DNA of 64,000 bases. Origin: Palsa-870 sp035937155 (GTDB lineage: Bacteria > Chloroflexota > Dormibacteria > Dormibacterales > Dormibacteraceae). The position numbers were made by a program, and so were the translations under genes. Location: NCBI GenBank assembly GCA_035937155.1, contig DASYVJ010000072.1, forward strand, positions 1 through 64,000. Reading direction: 5' to 3'. This document shows, in pieces, positions 17,333 to 25,774 of the stretch (position 1 is its first letter; the number at the start of each line of letters is the position of its first letter). Below the pieces are notes generated by a model that saw only the letters and a list, made by a program, of their open reading frames with translations, made no database searches and was not told where the DNA came from.

Positions 17333-18465
17333 AACCGGTCGTCCTCATCCCCAGCGGCGACGGCGACGCCGACTTCACGTACGCCACCGGCTTCGCGGTC
17401 GAGACGGCCCTGTACATCCGCTTCGCCGCCGGCGACGACGTGATCGTGACGAGCCCGCTCGAGATCGATCGCGCTCGCGTGCAGAGCAAGGCGAGCCGCA
17501 ATCTGCTGCTCGAAGAGGCCGGCTATGAGGAGCGCGGCACTTTTGTCTCTTATGCGCGCCTGGCCGCCAAGCTGCTGCGAAGTCGAGGGATGGAGTCGGC
17601 GCGCGTTTCGCCCCGACTGCAGGCCGGCTACCTGGAGGAGCTTCGGGCCGCTGGTCTCGACGTCGAAGTCGATCGAACCCTCTTCCAGGCCGAGCGCCGC
17701 CACAAGTCGCAGGAGGAGGCCCGGTTCATCGAAGCCTCGCAGCGCGCCGCGGAAGCTGCTTTGGTCGAGGTCGTGAGTCAGCTCGCCCAGGCGGACATCA
17801 GGGATGGGACTCTGTGGCTCGACGAAAGCCCGCTCACCTCGGAGCGCCTCTACGCGCGCGCGTCCTTGCTACTCGGCGAGAAGGGCTACACCTGTCCGAA
17901 CATGATCATCGCCGGCTCTCCAGAATGTGCGATGCCGCACTTTCGGGGCGAAGGTCCTGTCAAGGCCGGCGCACCGGTGATCATCGACATCTTTCCCTCC
18001 AGCCGGACCACTCACTATCACGGCGACCTCACGCGAACCGTCGTTGTCGGCGAGATACCAGACGAGATCAGGCGCATGCATGCGGCAGTGCTGCAGGCTC
18101 TTGACGCTGGGATCGAGTCGATCAAGGACGGGGCGTCCGGCCGCGACGTTCACCACACCGTGTGCCAGGTCCTGGTGGATCGCGGATACGGGACGACGAC
18201 CAAAGGCTTTGAGGGCCCAGACGGAGTCGCCAAGATGAACCACTCCACCGGCCACGGTGTCGGTCTAGACGTGCACGAGGACCCTGCTCTGCGTGGTCCT
18301 GACGAGAACAGACTGCTCGACGGCGACGTCGTCACGGTCGAGCCGGGCATCTACCTGCAGGGGTTGGGCGGCGTGCGAATCGAGGACACCGGCATGGTCA
18401 CCCGGGATGGGTTCCAGAACTTCACCCGCCTGACGCGAAGCCTGGATCCGCGCGACTACCTGTAA
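17329..18465 (+). CDS. M24 family aminopeptidase / Xaa-Pro dipeptidase
   Basis: A 378-residue M24 metallopeptidase. The C-terminal pita-bread domain holds the five metal ligands: VIIDIFP, the HGDLTRT aspartate, the HSTGHGVGLDVHE histidine, VTVEPGIY and the final glutamate region VRIEDTG. The N-terminal 120 residues are the usual creatinase-like domain. It probably cleaves Xaa-Pro dipeptides. The GTG start overlaps the preceding HTH gene by 4 nt and the stop lies within an inverted repeat abutting the next gene. Confidence 0.9.
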   Translation: MKPVVLIPSGDGDADFTYATGFAVETALYIRFAAGDDVIVTSPLEIDRARVQSKASRNLLLEEAGYEERGTFVSYARLAAKLLRSRGMESARVSPRLQAGYLEELRAAGLDVEVDRTLFQAERRHKSQEEARFIEASQRAAEAALVEVVSQLAQADIRDGTLWLDESPLTSERLYARASLLLGEKGYTCPNMIIAGSPECAMPHFRGEGPVKAGAPVIIDIFPSSRTTHYHGDLTRTVVVGEIPDEIRRMHAAVLQALDAGIESIKDGASGRDVHHTVCQVLVDRGYGTTTKGFEGPDGVAKMNHSTGHGVGLDVHEDPALRGPDENRLLDGDVVTVEPGIYLQGLGGVRIEDTGMVTRDGFQNFTRLTRSLDPRDYL

Positions 18466-18479
18466 AGTAGGGCTTTACA
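18461..18479. promoter_or_regulatory. Perfect inverted repeat abutting an XRE gene start
   Basis: TGTAAAG and CTTTACA are separated by 5 nt. They overlap the prolidase stop codon and end directly before the ATG of the XRE gene. A dimeric regulator bound here would block the ribosome-binding region; autoregulation by the XRE protein is the simplest reading. It has no T run, so it is a poor terminator. Confidence 0.5.
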
Positions 18480-19097
18480 ATGCCCCGGAACGAAACGCTC
18501 GGGCAACGGATCCGCCGCGTGCGTCAGGAGCGCGGGATGAGCCTGGCGAGGGTCAGCGGCGATGACTTCAGCCGCGCCTTTCTGAACCAGGTCGAGCTGG
18601 GACGCAGCCAGCCCTCGACGCGCGTGCTCAGGGTCATCGCGGGCCGCCTTGGGACGGAGGTCGACTATCTCCTGGAGGGTCGCCTGCCAGGTGTCGAGCG
18701 GGAGCTGGCGCTCGAGAAAGGCCGCGTGCTTCTGGCGCGTGGAGATGCGCGCCGGGCGCTGGTCGCCTTGCGACCTGCTGTCGACTCCACCGAGTGGCCC
18801 CTGGGCAGCGATGCGCGGCTCTGCCAGGCGGAAGCTTTGAGAGCCCTCGGGCGTGAAACCGAGGCGCAAGAGATCCTCGCGGCGGAGAAAGCGCTCATCA
18901 GCGCGCACCGCGACCGCCACAGGCTCCAGCGCCTTCGGTCAGTCGAGCGTGGCGAGCGTTTCACGTTCGGGCCGGACCCGGTCAAGACCCACCTGCGGCT
19001 CGCCGACCAGGCGCAGCGTGCGGCCCAAAGCCAAGATGCGCTGGAGCACTACCGGGCAGCGCGCGTCCTGCTCGAGGTGACTAAAGACCGCTCGTAA
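18480..19097 (+). CDS. XRE-family regulator with TPR-like C-terminal region
   Basis: A 205-residue protein. Residues about 6-62 are a Cro/CI-type helix-turn-helix (LGQRIRRVRQERGMSLARVSG, then NQVELGRSQPSTRVLRVIA). The rest is helical with alternating alanines and resembles TPR-like repeats. There is no good ribosome-binding site; an inverted repeat immediately precedes the ATG. The last 17 nt overlap the 3' end of the convergent membrane-protein gene. Confidence 0.8.
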   Translation: MPRNETLGQRIRRVRQERGMSLARVSGDDFSRAFLNQVELGRSQPSTRVLRVIAGRLGTEVDYLLEGRLPGVERELALEKGRVLLARGDARRALVALRPAVDSTEWPLGSDARLCQAEALRALGRETEAQEILAAEKALISAHRDRHRLQRLRSVERGERFTFGPDPVKTHLRLADQAQRAAQSQDALEHYRAARVLLEVTKDRS

Positions 19098-19755
19098 ACG
19101 TGAAGGCAGGCGGCGGCGTGACCCCGGGCGGTGTGATCTCCAGGGTGATCACCTCGTGATTTGCGAGCACGATCGCCTTCGGATCCCCCGTATAGATCTG
19201 GGCGCCCTTGCCGTCTTGCTTGTCGATATAGATCAGCAGCTTCTGCTCAGGCGTCAGGGAGAGGGTGGACACGTGCGTGGCGTCGAGGCGCTGCGCCGAA
19301 TCACCTTTCGCTCTGCTCCATGTGTCCCAGACGGTGAAGAACTGGCCGAGCGTGAACGTCTGACTGGCGGGCGACTCGATGTGGATCACGTTGGGGTTGG
19401 CGGCGTGGACGTGGAGCCAGTAGTAACAGGTCACAGCCCCGGTGGAGTCGGTGACGATGCCGATGTTCGAGGGGATCGGGTGCACGACGCCCTGGTAGAC
19501 GATCTGGATCGCCGCATGGTAGTGCACCTGCGTGTGCTCGAGCTGGTCGCAGGGAATGTTGCCCGCCAATTGCGGAGCAGATGACTTGTTGTTGACGACG
19601 AAGTAGACGATCACGGCGATCGCAAACGCCAGCAGGATTACCGCTACCGCGATCGGAAGGATCGGAACGTCCCGGCCGCGTTTGACTTTGACCGGCGGCC
19701 GCCGGCCGCCTTTCCCGGCGCCCGAGCGCACGGGCGCCTTTGTTTTAGTCGCCAT
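19081..19755 (-). CDS. Membrane-anchored extracytoplasmic protein of unknown family
   Basis: A 224-residue protein with a basic N-terminus (residues 1-30), one membrane helix at about 32-52, and an exported beta-rich domain. The domain contains HYHAAIQIVYQG and LHVHAAN, which look like a metal-binding histidine cluster. The C-terminus is proline-rich. I do not recognise the family. The start codon overlaps the promoter region of the divergent rpsF operon. Confidence 0.65.
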   Translation of the reverse strand: MATKTKAPVRSGAGKGGRRPPVKVKRGRDVPILPIAVAVILLAFAIAVIVYFVVNNKSSAPQLAGNIPCDQLEHTQVHYHAAIQIVYQGVVHPIPSNIGIVTDSTGAVTCYYWLHVHAANPNVIHIESPASQTFTLGQFFTVWDTWSRAKGDSAQRLDATHVSTLSLTPEQKLLIYIDKQDGKGAQIYTGDPKAIVLANHEVITLEITPPGVTPPPAFTFTSGL

Positions 19756-19852
19756 GACCTACGGTAGAATACCGACCTACCCTTTCTGGCCTCGGCCGGG
19801 GCACTCCGCCACCGATCGTCTGAGGCCTGAACCCATAGGAAGGAGGTCCCCA

Positions 19853-20260
19853 TTGCGGGAATACGAAGTTCTCTACATCGTCCGCGCCGACCTCGACGAC
19901 GAGAAGGTCCAGGACGCGGTGAAGCGAGTCAACACTCTGATCGAGCGGTCGGGCGGGTCAGTTGAGCGCACCAATCTCTGGGGCAAACGTAAGCTTGCCT
20001 ACGAGGTCAAGCACCAGAAGGAAGGCGCTTATGTCCTTCAGGACTTCCAGTTCGATCCCACTCGCGTGCCCGAGCTCGAATCTGCCCTCAAGATCACCGA
20101 GGAGGTGCTGAGGCACCTTATCGTTCGCAAACCAGAGAAAGCTGCTGTCGCGACCGTCGTTGTGCCACCGCCGGCGGAGGTCGTGCTCGAGCCAATCGCG
20201 GTCGAATCGGAGGCGGTGGCGGAACCGGTGGCTCGTACGGATCGGGAGGAGGAGTCTTAG
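19853..20260 (+). CDS. rpsF: Ribosomal protein bS6
   Basis: A 135-residue S6 protein: REYEVLYIVRADLDD at the N-terminus and the core KRKLAYEVKHQKEGAYVL. The C-terminus is extended by a Val/Ala/Glu-rich tail of about 35 residues. I placed the start at TTG 19853 because a strong ribosome-binding site (AGGAGGT, 19841-19847) lies 5 nt upstream. It is first in an rpsF-ssb-rpsR operon; the ATG of ssb follows the stop with no gap. A weak promoter-like pair (TTGTTT 19740, TAGAAT 19765) is present upstream. Confidence 0.93.
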   Translation: MREYEVLYIVRADLDDEKVQDAVKRVNTLIERSGGSVERTNLWGKRKLAYEVKHQKEGAYVLQDFQFDPTRVPELESALKITEEVLRHLIVRKPEKAAVATVVVPPPAEVVLEPIAVESEAVAEPVARTDREEES

Positions 20261-20728
20261 ATGTCAAACCTGAACAAGGCACTGCTGATCGGACGGCTCA
20301 CCAAGGACCCCGAGATGCGCTACACGCCGAGTGGCACAGCTGTAACCAACTTCAGCATCGCCACCAACCGGTGGTCGACCGGGCCGGACGGCGAGAAGAA
20401 GGAGTTCACCGACTACCACAACATCGTTGCCTACCCGATCGGCAAGCGAAACCTGGCCGAGACGGTGGCCCAGTACACACGCAAGGGAGCGCTTGTCTTC
20501 GTCGAGGGCCGCATCCAGACCCGATCATGGGAGGGCCAGGACGGACAGAAGCGGCGGGTGACAGAGATCATCGCCAACGACGTTCAGTTCCTCGAGCCGA
20601 GAGGTGCAGGCGGTGGCGGCAACGCCGGCGGCTCCGCAGCCCCGGCTCGCGCCGGCGGATCCCACGACGACATCCCTGCGCCGGACGACGCTCCTCGTGA
20701 CGTCGACCCCGACGAGATCCCCTTTTAG
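20261..20728 (+). CDS. ssb: Single-stranded DNA-binding protein
   Basis: A 155-residue SSB. The OB fold covers residues 1 to about 110 (LNKALLIGRLTKDPEMRYTPSG, then FVEGRIQTRSW), followed by a glycine/alanine/proline-rich linker and the acidic tip DPDEIPF that recruits partner proteins. It coats single-stranded DNA in replication, repair and recombination. It begins immediately after the rpsF stop and is followed 15 nt later by rpsR, the standard arrangement. Confidence 0.96.
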   Translation: MSNLNKALLIGRLTKDPEMRYTPSGTAVTNFSIATNRWSTGPDGEKKEFTDYHNIVAYPIGKRNLAETVAQYTRKGALVFVEGRIQTRSWEGQDGQKRRVTEIIANDVQFLEPRGAGGGGNAGGSAAPARAGGSHDDIPAPDDAPRDVDPDEIPF

Positions 20729-20743
20729 GTTTAGGAGTCATAG

Positions 20744-21019
20744 ATGGCAGTCAACCGTCCACAACGTGAGTCCAGCGGCGGCGGCGGAGGCAGAGGGCCG
20801 AAGCGCCAGCACCGCAAGGTCTGCAGCTTCTGCGTGGAGAAGATCAGCTACATCGATTACAAGGAGATCTCCCGCCTGCGGAGATTTGTGAGCGACCGCG
20901 GCAAGATCCTTCCGCGTCGCGTCACCGGCACGTGCGCACGGCATCAACGCCCGCTCACAACCGCGCTCGAGCGCGCGCGGGCGATCGCCCTGCTGCCCTA
21001 CACGACAGAGTCCCGATAG
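20744..21019 (+). CDS. rpsR: Ribosomal protein bS18
   Basis: A 91-residue S18 with an N-terminal Gly-rich stretch and the core CSFCVEKISYIDYKEISRLRRFVS, then GTCARHQR. The four positions Cys-x2-Cys and Cys/His are retained, so this looks like a zinc-binding (C+) form. It closes the rpsF-ssb-rpsR operon; rplI, often next, is absent here. Confidence 0.95.
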   Translation: MAVNRPQRESSGGGGGRGPKRQHRKVCSFCVEKISYIDYKEISRLRRFVSDRGKILPRRVTGTCARHQRPLTTALERARAIALLPYTTESR

Positions 21020-21122
21020 AGAAGAGGCGGTCTGGCCCGGCCCGGCCCATCGGGGGCCCGGCCGGAAGGGGAGCCCCGTTAGAATTCACCGTGCCGCCGC
21101 AATCTCTTAACGGAGCGCGCCC

Positions 21123-22283
21123 ATGACCTTCCAGACCCAGCTTCGCATCCCCGGCCCGACGCCCCTTCCCGAGCGTGTCATGCGCAGCATGACCCGGCCG
21201 ATGATCGATCATCGCGGCCCCGAGTTCGCCGCGATCCTCTCGGAGATCACCGCCGGCGCGAAGCGTGTCTTCAAGACGTCGAACGATCTTCTCCTGCTCA
21301 CGTGCTCCGGGACCGGTGGCCTCGAGTCGGCGGTCGCCAACCTCGTGTCGCCTGGCGACGAGGTGATCGTCGCGCTGTGCGGCAACTTCGGCGAGCGATT
21401 CGCCGCGCTCGCGGCTGCATATGGGGCTGACGTCGTGCGGCTCGAGTTCGAGTGGGGCCAGCCCGTTGAGCCCGATGACCTCGCGCGAGTCGTCGAGCAG
21501 CACCCGAAGTCCAAAGTCGTCCTACTCACTCATAACGAAACCTCGACGGGCCTTACCAACCCTCTGCGCCAGCTGGCGCGCGTCGCTCGAGACGCTGACC
21601 GGATCGTGGTCGTGGACGGCGTCAGCTCCATCAGCTCGATCGCGATCGAGACCGACGCGTGGGGCATTGACGTGGCGGTCAGCGGCTCGCAGAAAGGCTG
21701 GATGGCTCCGCCCGGACTTTCACTCGTCAGCGTGAGCGAGCGCGCGTGGGCGCAGCAGGCCAAGGCCCGTTCACCGCGGTTCTACTTCGACTGGAAAGAG
21801 GCAAAGACGTGGGCGGAGAAGGGGATGACGCCCTTCACGCCGGCCGTTGGCGTCGCGTTTGCGCTCCAGGAAGGACTGCACATGCTCGAGGAAGAAGGCC
21901 TGGACGCCGTCTACGAGCGGCACGCTCGCCTGGCGCGGGCAGCGCAGGCGGGGCTCGTAGCTCTGGGCTTCCAGCTTTACGCGCGGGAGGGTTACCGCTC
22001 GAACACCGTCACGTCCGCGGTGCCGCCGCAGGGCCTCGACGTCGCGGCATTCCGGAAGCTGCTGGACACCCGATACGGCGTCGTGATCGCTGGTGGCCAG
22101 GGCAAGATGACCGGCAAGATGGTCCGCGTCGGCCATCTCGGGGCGGTCGCCGAGGGCGACGTAGTCCAGGTCCTCTGGGCCATGGAGCAGGCGCTCGAAG
22201 AGCTCGACATCGCGCCCGCCGACGGACGCGGCGTGGCTGCTGTCACCGCGTCACTACAGGGCGTGGCCGCCGCGGCACGTTAG
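21123..22283 (+). CDS. Class V aminotransferase (serine/alanine-glyoxylate type)
   Basis: A 386-residue fold-type I PLP enzyme. The N-terminus RIPGPTPLPERV and the PLP lysine in SGSQKGWMAPPG match the alanine-glyoxylate/serine-pyruvate group of class V aminotransferases. The gene's TAG stop overlaps the GTG start of serA, so the two are translationally coupled. In several lineages such an enzyme replaces SerC, converting phosphohydroxypyruvate to phosphoserine; that role is inferred from the pairing with serA. Confidence 0.9.
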   Translation: MTFQTQLRIPGPTPLPERVMRSMTRPMIDHRGPEFAAILSEITAGAKRVFKTSNDLLLLTCSGTGGLESAVANLVSPGDEVIVALCGNFGERFAALAAAYGADVVRLEFEWGQPVEPDDLARVVEQHPKSKVVLLTHNETSTGLTNPLRQLARVARDADRIVVVDGVSSISSIAIETDAWGIDVAVSGSQKGWMAPPGLSLVSVSERAWAQQAKARSPRFYFDWKEAKTWAEKGMTPFTPAVGVAFALQEGLHMLEEEGLDAVYERHARLARAAQAGLVALGFQLYAREGYRSNTVTSAVPPQGLDVAAFRKLLDTRYGVVIAGGQGKMTGKMVRVGHLGAVAEGDVVQVLWAMEQALEELDIAPADGRGVAAVTASLQGVAAAAR

Positions 22284-23866
22284 TGCCCCGGATCCTGGTC
22301 GCCGATCCGCTGGCCGAAGACGGCCTGGAACGGCTCCGGCGGGCGGGAGAGGTGACGGTGGTCAGCAAGCTGAAAGAAGCGGAGCTGATCCAGCAGATCC
22401 CCGAGTTCGACGCGCTGGTGGTCCGGAGCGAGACGCGTGTCACCGCGAAGGTCCTAGACGCTGGGCGCAAGCTGCGCGTCGTCGGTCGCGCCGGTGTTGG
22501 AGTGGACAACATCGATGTCCCCGCGGCGACGCTGAAGGGCATCCTCGTGGTCAACGCCCCGCGCGGCAACATCATCGCCGCCGCCGAGCACACGATCGCG
22601 CTGCTCACCTCTCTTGCCCGTTGGGTGCCGCAGGCAGATGCTTCGGTCAAGCGCGGGGAGTGGACACGCGCGAAGTTCATCGGCACCGAGATCCGCGGCA
22701 AGACGCTGGGCGTGATCGGGCTCGGCAACGTCGGATCCGAGGTGGCCAAACGGGCCCATGGGTTGGAGATGGAGGTCGTCGCTTACGACCCGGTCGTCTC
22801 CATCGAGCGTGCGGAGCTGTTCAACGTCGAGCTGGTCAGCTTGAATGACCTCCTGGAGCGGGCCGACTTCGTCTCCGTTCACGTACCGCTCGTCGAGGCG
22901 AACCGCAGCTTGCTTGGCGCGCCGGAGCTGGCCCTCATGAAACCCACCGCTCGCCTGATCAACGCCGCTCGCGGTGGGATCGTCAACGAACAAGCCCTGT
23001 TCGAGGCGCTCAAATCAGGGCGCCTCGCAGCGGCGGCGGCAGACGTGTTCGAGAACGAACCGCCGGGTGACCATCCGCTGCTGACGCTGCCCAATTTCGT
23101 CGCCACGCCGCACATCGGGGCGTCGACGGTCGAGGCGCAGGTCTCGGTCGCGTTTGACGTTGCCGAGGAGGTGGCGGCGGTGCTCGCGGGCGACCTGCCG
23201 CGCTTTGCCGTCAACGCGCCGTCTTTGCCACCCGAAGAGCTCGCCTACCTCCGGCCCTTCGCGGTTCTCACCGAGCGGCTGGCGGCACTCCACGTCCAGC
23301 TCTTCGGCGGCCGCGTCAGCTCGATCGAGCTCGATTTTGAAGGCGAGCTGGCCGAGCACGACGTGAACCTCCTCGTCGCTTCGGCGATCAAGGGGGTGCT
23401 GCAGCCGTTCACCGAGGACCGCATCAACCCGGTCAACGCTCGCCTGATCGCTTCGAGCCGCGGGGTGAAGCTGGTCGAGCGTCGGAGCCCGGGCCACGGC
23501 AGCTACGCCAGCCTGGTCACGCTTCGCATGGGCGGCCACGAGCTCGCAGGCACCGTCCTGATGGGCGAGCTGCGGGCAGTTCGCATCGACTCGTTTCGCG
23601 TCGACCTGGTGCCCGAAGGCAGATTTCTGGTCAGCCGGCACGAGGACCGCCCCGGCGTGGTCGGGCGCTTCGGCACGATCCTCGGCGAGCACGATGTGAA
23701 CATCGCCAGCATGCAGGTCGGCCGGGACGCCCCGCGGGCCAACGCGATGATGATCCTGGCCGTGGACGACCGCGTCGCAGACGACGTGCTGGCGAGGCTG
23801 AGCGAGGTCGACGGAATGTCGGACCTGCGATACGTCGAGCTGGGCGGGTCAGAGTCCGATCGCTGA
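22283..23866 (+). CDS. serA: D-3-phosphoglycerate dehydrogenase, long form
   Basis: A 527-residue protein that oxidises 3-phosphoglycerate with NAD, the first step of serine synthesis. The dinucleotide loop is GVIGLGNVGSEVAK. The catalytic arginine lies in NAARGGIVNE and the histidine in TPHIGAST. The C-terminus has the extra intervening domain and an ACT domain (from about residue 455) for serine feedback. The true start is GTG 22283 in a TAGTG overlap; the longer frame upstream is antiparallel noise of the aminotransferase gene. Confidence 0.95.
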   Translation: MPRILVADPLAEDGLERLRRAGEVTVVSKLKEAELIQQIPEFDALVVRSETRVTAKVLDAGRKLRVVGRAGVGVDNIDVPAATLKGILVVNAPRGNIIAAAEHTIALLTSLARWVPQADASVKRGEWTRAKFIGTEIRGKTLGVIGLGNVGSEVAKRAHGLEMEVVAYDPVVSIERAELFNVELVSLNDLLERADFVSVHVPLVEANRSLLGAPELALMKPTARLINAARGGIVNEQALFEALKSGRLAAAAADVFENEPPGDHPLLTLPNFVATPHIGASTVEAQVSVAFDVAEEVAAVLAGDLPRFAVNAPSLPPEELAYLRPFAVLTERLAALHVQLFGGRVSSIELDFEGELAEHDVNLLVASAIKGVLQPFTEDRINPVNARLIASSRGVKLVERRSPGHGSYASLVTLRMGGHELAGTVLMGELRAVRIDSFRVDLVPEGRFLVSRHEDRPGVVGRFGTILGEHDVNIASMQVGRDAPRANAMMILAVDDRVADDVLARLSEVDGMSDLRYVELGGSESDR

Positions 23867-23927
23867 CATTCGCGCCCTGCCAGGCATCCGGTATCACCTA
23901 GCGCCGACCGGCGATCCAAGCACCCTG

Positions 23928-25010
23928 GTGGCGCCGCCTTACGACGTGATCCCCGACTCGGAGCTGCCGCGCTACGAGGCGCTTTCGCCCCACAACATCG
24001 TCCGGCTGACCCGACCTGGCCATGATTACGACCGCTCCGCCCGCACCTTCGAGGACTGGCTGAAGGCGGGCATCCTCGAGGCTGACCCGCCGTCGATGTA
24101 CGTGCATGAGGTGCGCTTCAACGGTAAGCGGCGGCGGGATCTGATCGCCGCGCTCCGGCTTCAGCCGTACGAGGACCGCGTGGTGTTGCCGCACGAGCGA
24201 ACCCACCGGGGGCCGAAGGAGGACCGGCTGGCGCTGCTGCGTGCCACCAACGTAAGCCTCGAGCCGCTCTGGTTTCTCTACGAGCGCCGCGGCACCGCTC
24301 TTCAGCAGATCACCGAAGACGTAAGCCGTCACCTTCCGGCGGTGACGTTCAAAGGCCCTGAACGAACCGAGCACCAGCTCTGGGTCATCTCAGATCCCAC
24401 ACTTCATGCCGCCGTGCACGCGGCGTTCGAGACGTTGCCGCTCCTGATCGCCGACGGGCACCACCGCTACGAGACCGCGCTGGCGCACTCCGAGGAGCTC
24501 GGGGGTGACCGGGACGCAGCCTCGCGCTTCACGCTCGCACTTCTCACCGACCTGGACGACCCCGGACTGGAGGTTCTGCCGACCCACCGGGTGGTTAAGG
24601 CGGGTGTGACCGTCACCGGGGGCGAGGACAAGCAGTCGCTCGACGAGACGCTGGCGGCTCTTCGTGGCCGGGTGGCGGCCGGAACCTACCGGGACCATCG
24701 ATTCCAGGTGCTTCCGTTGGAAGGGGAGATGGCCGTGGTGGAGTTGCATGCTCAGGTGATCGACAACATCCTGGGCAAGCGGAACCCTGAAGACTTCCTC
24801 CTGTACACGCGAGACCCGGCCGAGGCGGTGCGGTGGGTAGACGAGGGGGTCGGCTCCGCCGCCTTCTTCCTGGACGCTCCCGATCTGCGCCTGGTTTTGA
24901 AGCGGGCCCAGGAAGGGAAGACTCTTCCTCAGAAGAGCACATACTTCCACCCCAAACCGCCTTCGGGAATGGTGGTTTTTAGGCTTGACCCAAATACGCG
25001 TTTAAGCTAG
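23928..25010 (+). CDS. DUF1015 family protein
   Basis: At least 360 residues of DUF1015, recognised by APPYDVI near the start, ADGHHRYETAL in the centre and the C-terminal HPKPPSG. The GTG at 23928 is the first standard start, but the conserved N-terminus of the family clearly continues upstream in frame (ADIRALPGIRYHLAPTGDP, 23862-23918). No ATG, GTG or TTG lies in that frame within the next 60 nt upstream; the best candidate is ATC 23859, aligned with the usual MADIRP start and overlapping the serA stop by 8 nt. Either initiation is non-canonical or a base is wrong. The function of the family is not established. Confidence 0.85.
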   Translation: MAPPYDVIPDSELPRYEALSPHNIVRLTRPGHDYDRSARTFEDWLKAGILEADPPSMYVHEVRFNGKRRRDLIAALRLQPYEDRVVLPHERTHRGPKEDRLALLRATNVSLEPLWFLYERRGTALQQITEDVSRHLPAVTFKGPERTEHQLWVISDPTLHAAVHAAFETLPLLIADGHHRYETALAHSEELGGDRDAASRFTLALLTDLDDPGLEVLPTHRVVKAGVTVTGGEDKQSLDETLAALRGRVAAGTYRDHRFQVLPLEGEMAVVELHAQVIDNILGKRNPEDFLLYTRDPAEAVRWVDEGVGSAAFFLDAPDLRLVLKRAQEGKTLPQKSTYFHPKPPSGMVVFRLDPNTRLS

Positions 25011-25027
25011 GAATTCAGAAGAACCAG

Positions 25028-25375
25028 ATGCCAACTTACGGTTATCGCTGCGGCAATTGCGGCCACCAGTTCGAGATTATTCAGAGGATCTCCGATGAGC
25101 CGCTGAAGACGTGCCCCAAGTGCCAGGGGAAGCTCGCCAAGATTCTCTACCCGGTCGGAATCAGCTTCAAGGGCAGCGGGTTCTATACGACTGACTACAA
25201 GAGTTCGGGCAAGAGCTCCGAGTCCTCGAGCAACGGCGCCTCGCCGAGCAAGGACGGGGGTTCCGAAAGTAAGCCCGAGACGAAGTCGGAGTCGAAATCG
25301 GATAGCAAGTCGGAGTCGAAGTCGGAAAGCAAGCCACAGCCCAAGTCAGATTCCAAGACGGAGAAAGCTTCCTAG
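25028..25375 (+). CDS. FmdB-type zinc ribbon protein with Ser/Lys tail
   Basis: A 115-residue protein. Residues 1 to about 52 are the FmdB/CxxC zinc ribbon (YGYRCGNCGHQF, then CPKCQGK). From residue 58 on it is low complexity, with repeated SKSES-like units of Ser, Lys and Glu that are likely disordered. It ends one base before the trxA ATG. The role is unknown; FmdB-like ribbons are often regulators or scaffold proteins. Confidence 0.88.
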   Translation: MPTYGYRCGNCGHQFEIIQRISDEPLKTCPKCQGKLAKILYPVGISFKGSGFYTTDYKSSGKSSESSSNGASPSKDGGSESKPETKSESKSDSKSESKSESKPQPKSDSKTEKAS

Positions 25376-25717
25376 ATGTCAAACATTCAAGCGGTTACCG
25401 ACAGCGAGTTCGAAAACTCGGTGCTGAAGTCCGAGATTCCCGTGCTGGTCGACTTCTGGGCGACCTGGTGCGGTCCGTGCCGCATGATCGCCCCCATCGT
25501 GGAGCAGATCCACGGCGAGCTCGGCGACAAGGTGAAGGTCATGAAGATGGACATCGACGAAAATCCCGCGACCCCGATGTCGCTGGGAATCATGTCGATC
25601 CCGACGGTGATCATCTTCAAGGACGGCAAGCCGGCCGAGCGGACGGTGGGCTACCGGCCGAACATGAAAGGCGACCTGAAGGCCAAGCTCGAAGCGCTGA
25701 TCAGCCCGGCGGTCTAG
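25376..25717 (+). CDS. trxA: Thioredoxin
   Basis: A 113-residue cytoplasmic thioredoxin with active site WCGPC, preceded by VDFWAT, and the cis-proline loop SIPTV. It reduces protein disulfides using thioredoxin reductase. The ATG directly follows the zinc-ribbon gene stop. It is the last gene before selC and the cassette region. Confidence 0.96.
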   Translation: MSNIQAVTDSEFENSVLKSEIPVLVDFWATWCGPCRMIAPIVEQIHGELGDKVKVMKMDIDENPATPMSLGIMSIPTVIIFKDGKPAERTVGYRPNMKGDLKAKLEALISPAV

Positions 25718-25746
25718 GGCCCGGCGCGGCCTCCCCCGGCATCGTG

Positions 25747-25774
25747 GTTACATCGCGCGCGTCGTTAATGTAAC
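25747..25774. promoter_or_regulatory. Inverted repeat just upstream of selC
   Basis: GTTACAT and ATGTAAC are perfect 7-bp arms 14 nt apart, ending 6 nt before the tRNA. They could be an operator or the end structure of the trxA transcript; no T tract follows. Confidence 0.4.

Noticed and set aside
21076..21115. CCGTTA...TAACGG inverted repeat before the class V aminotransferase
   Set aside because: Imperfect and 30 nt apart, no T run, no second copy; not enough for an operator or riboswitch call.
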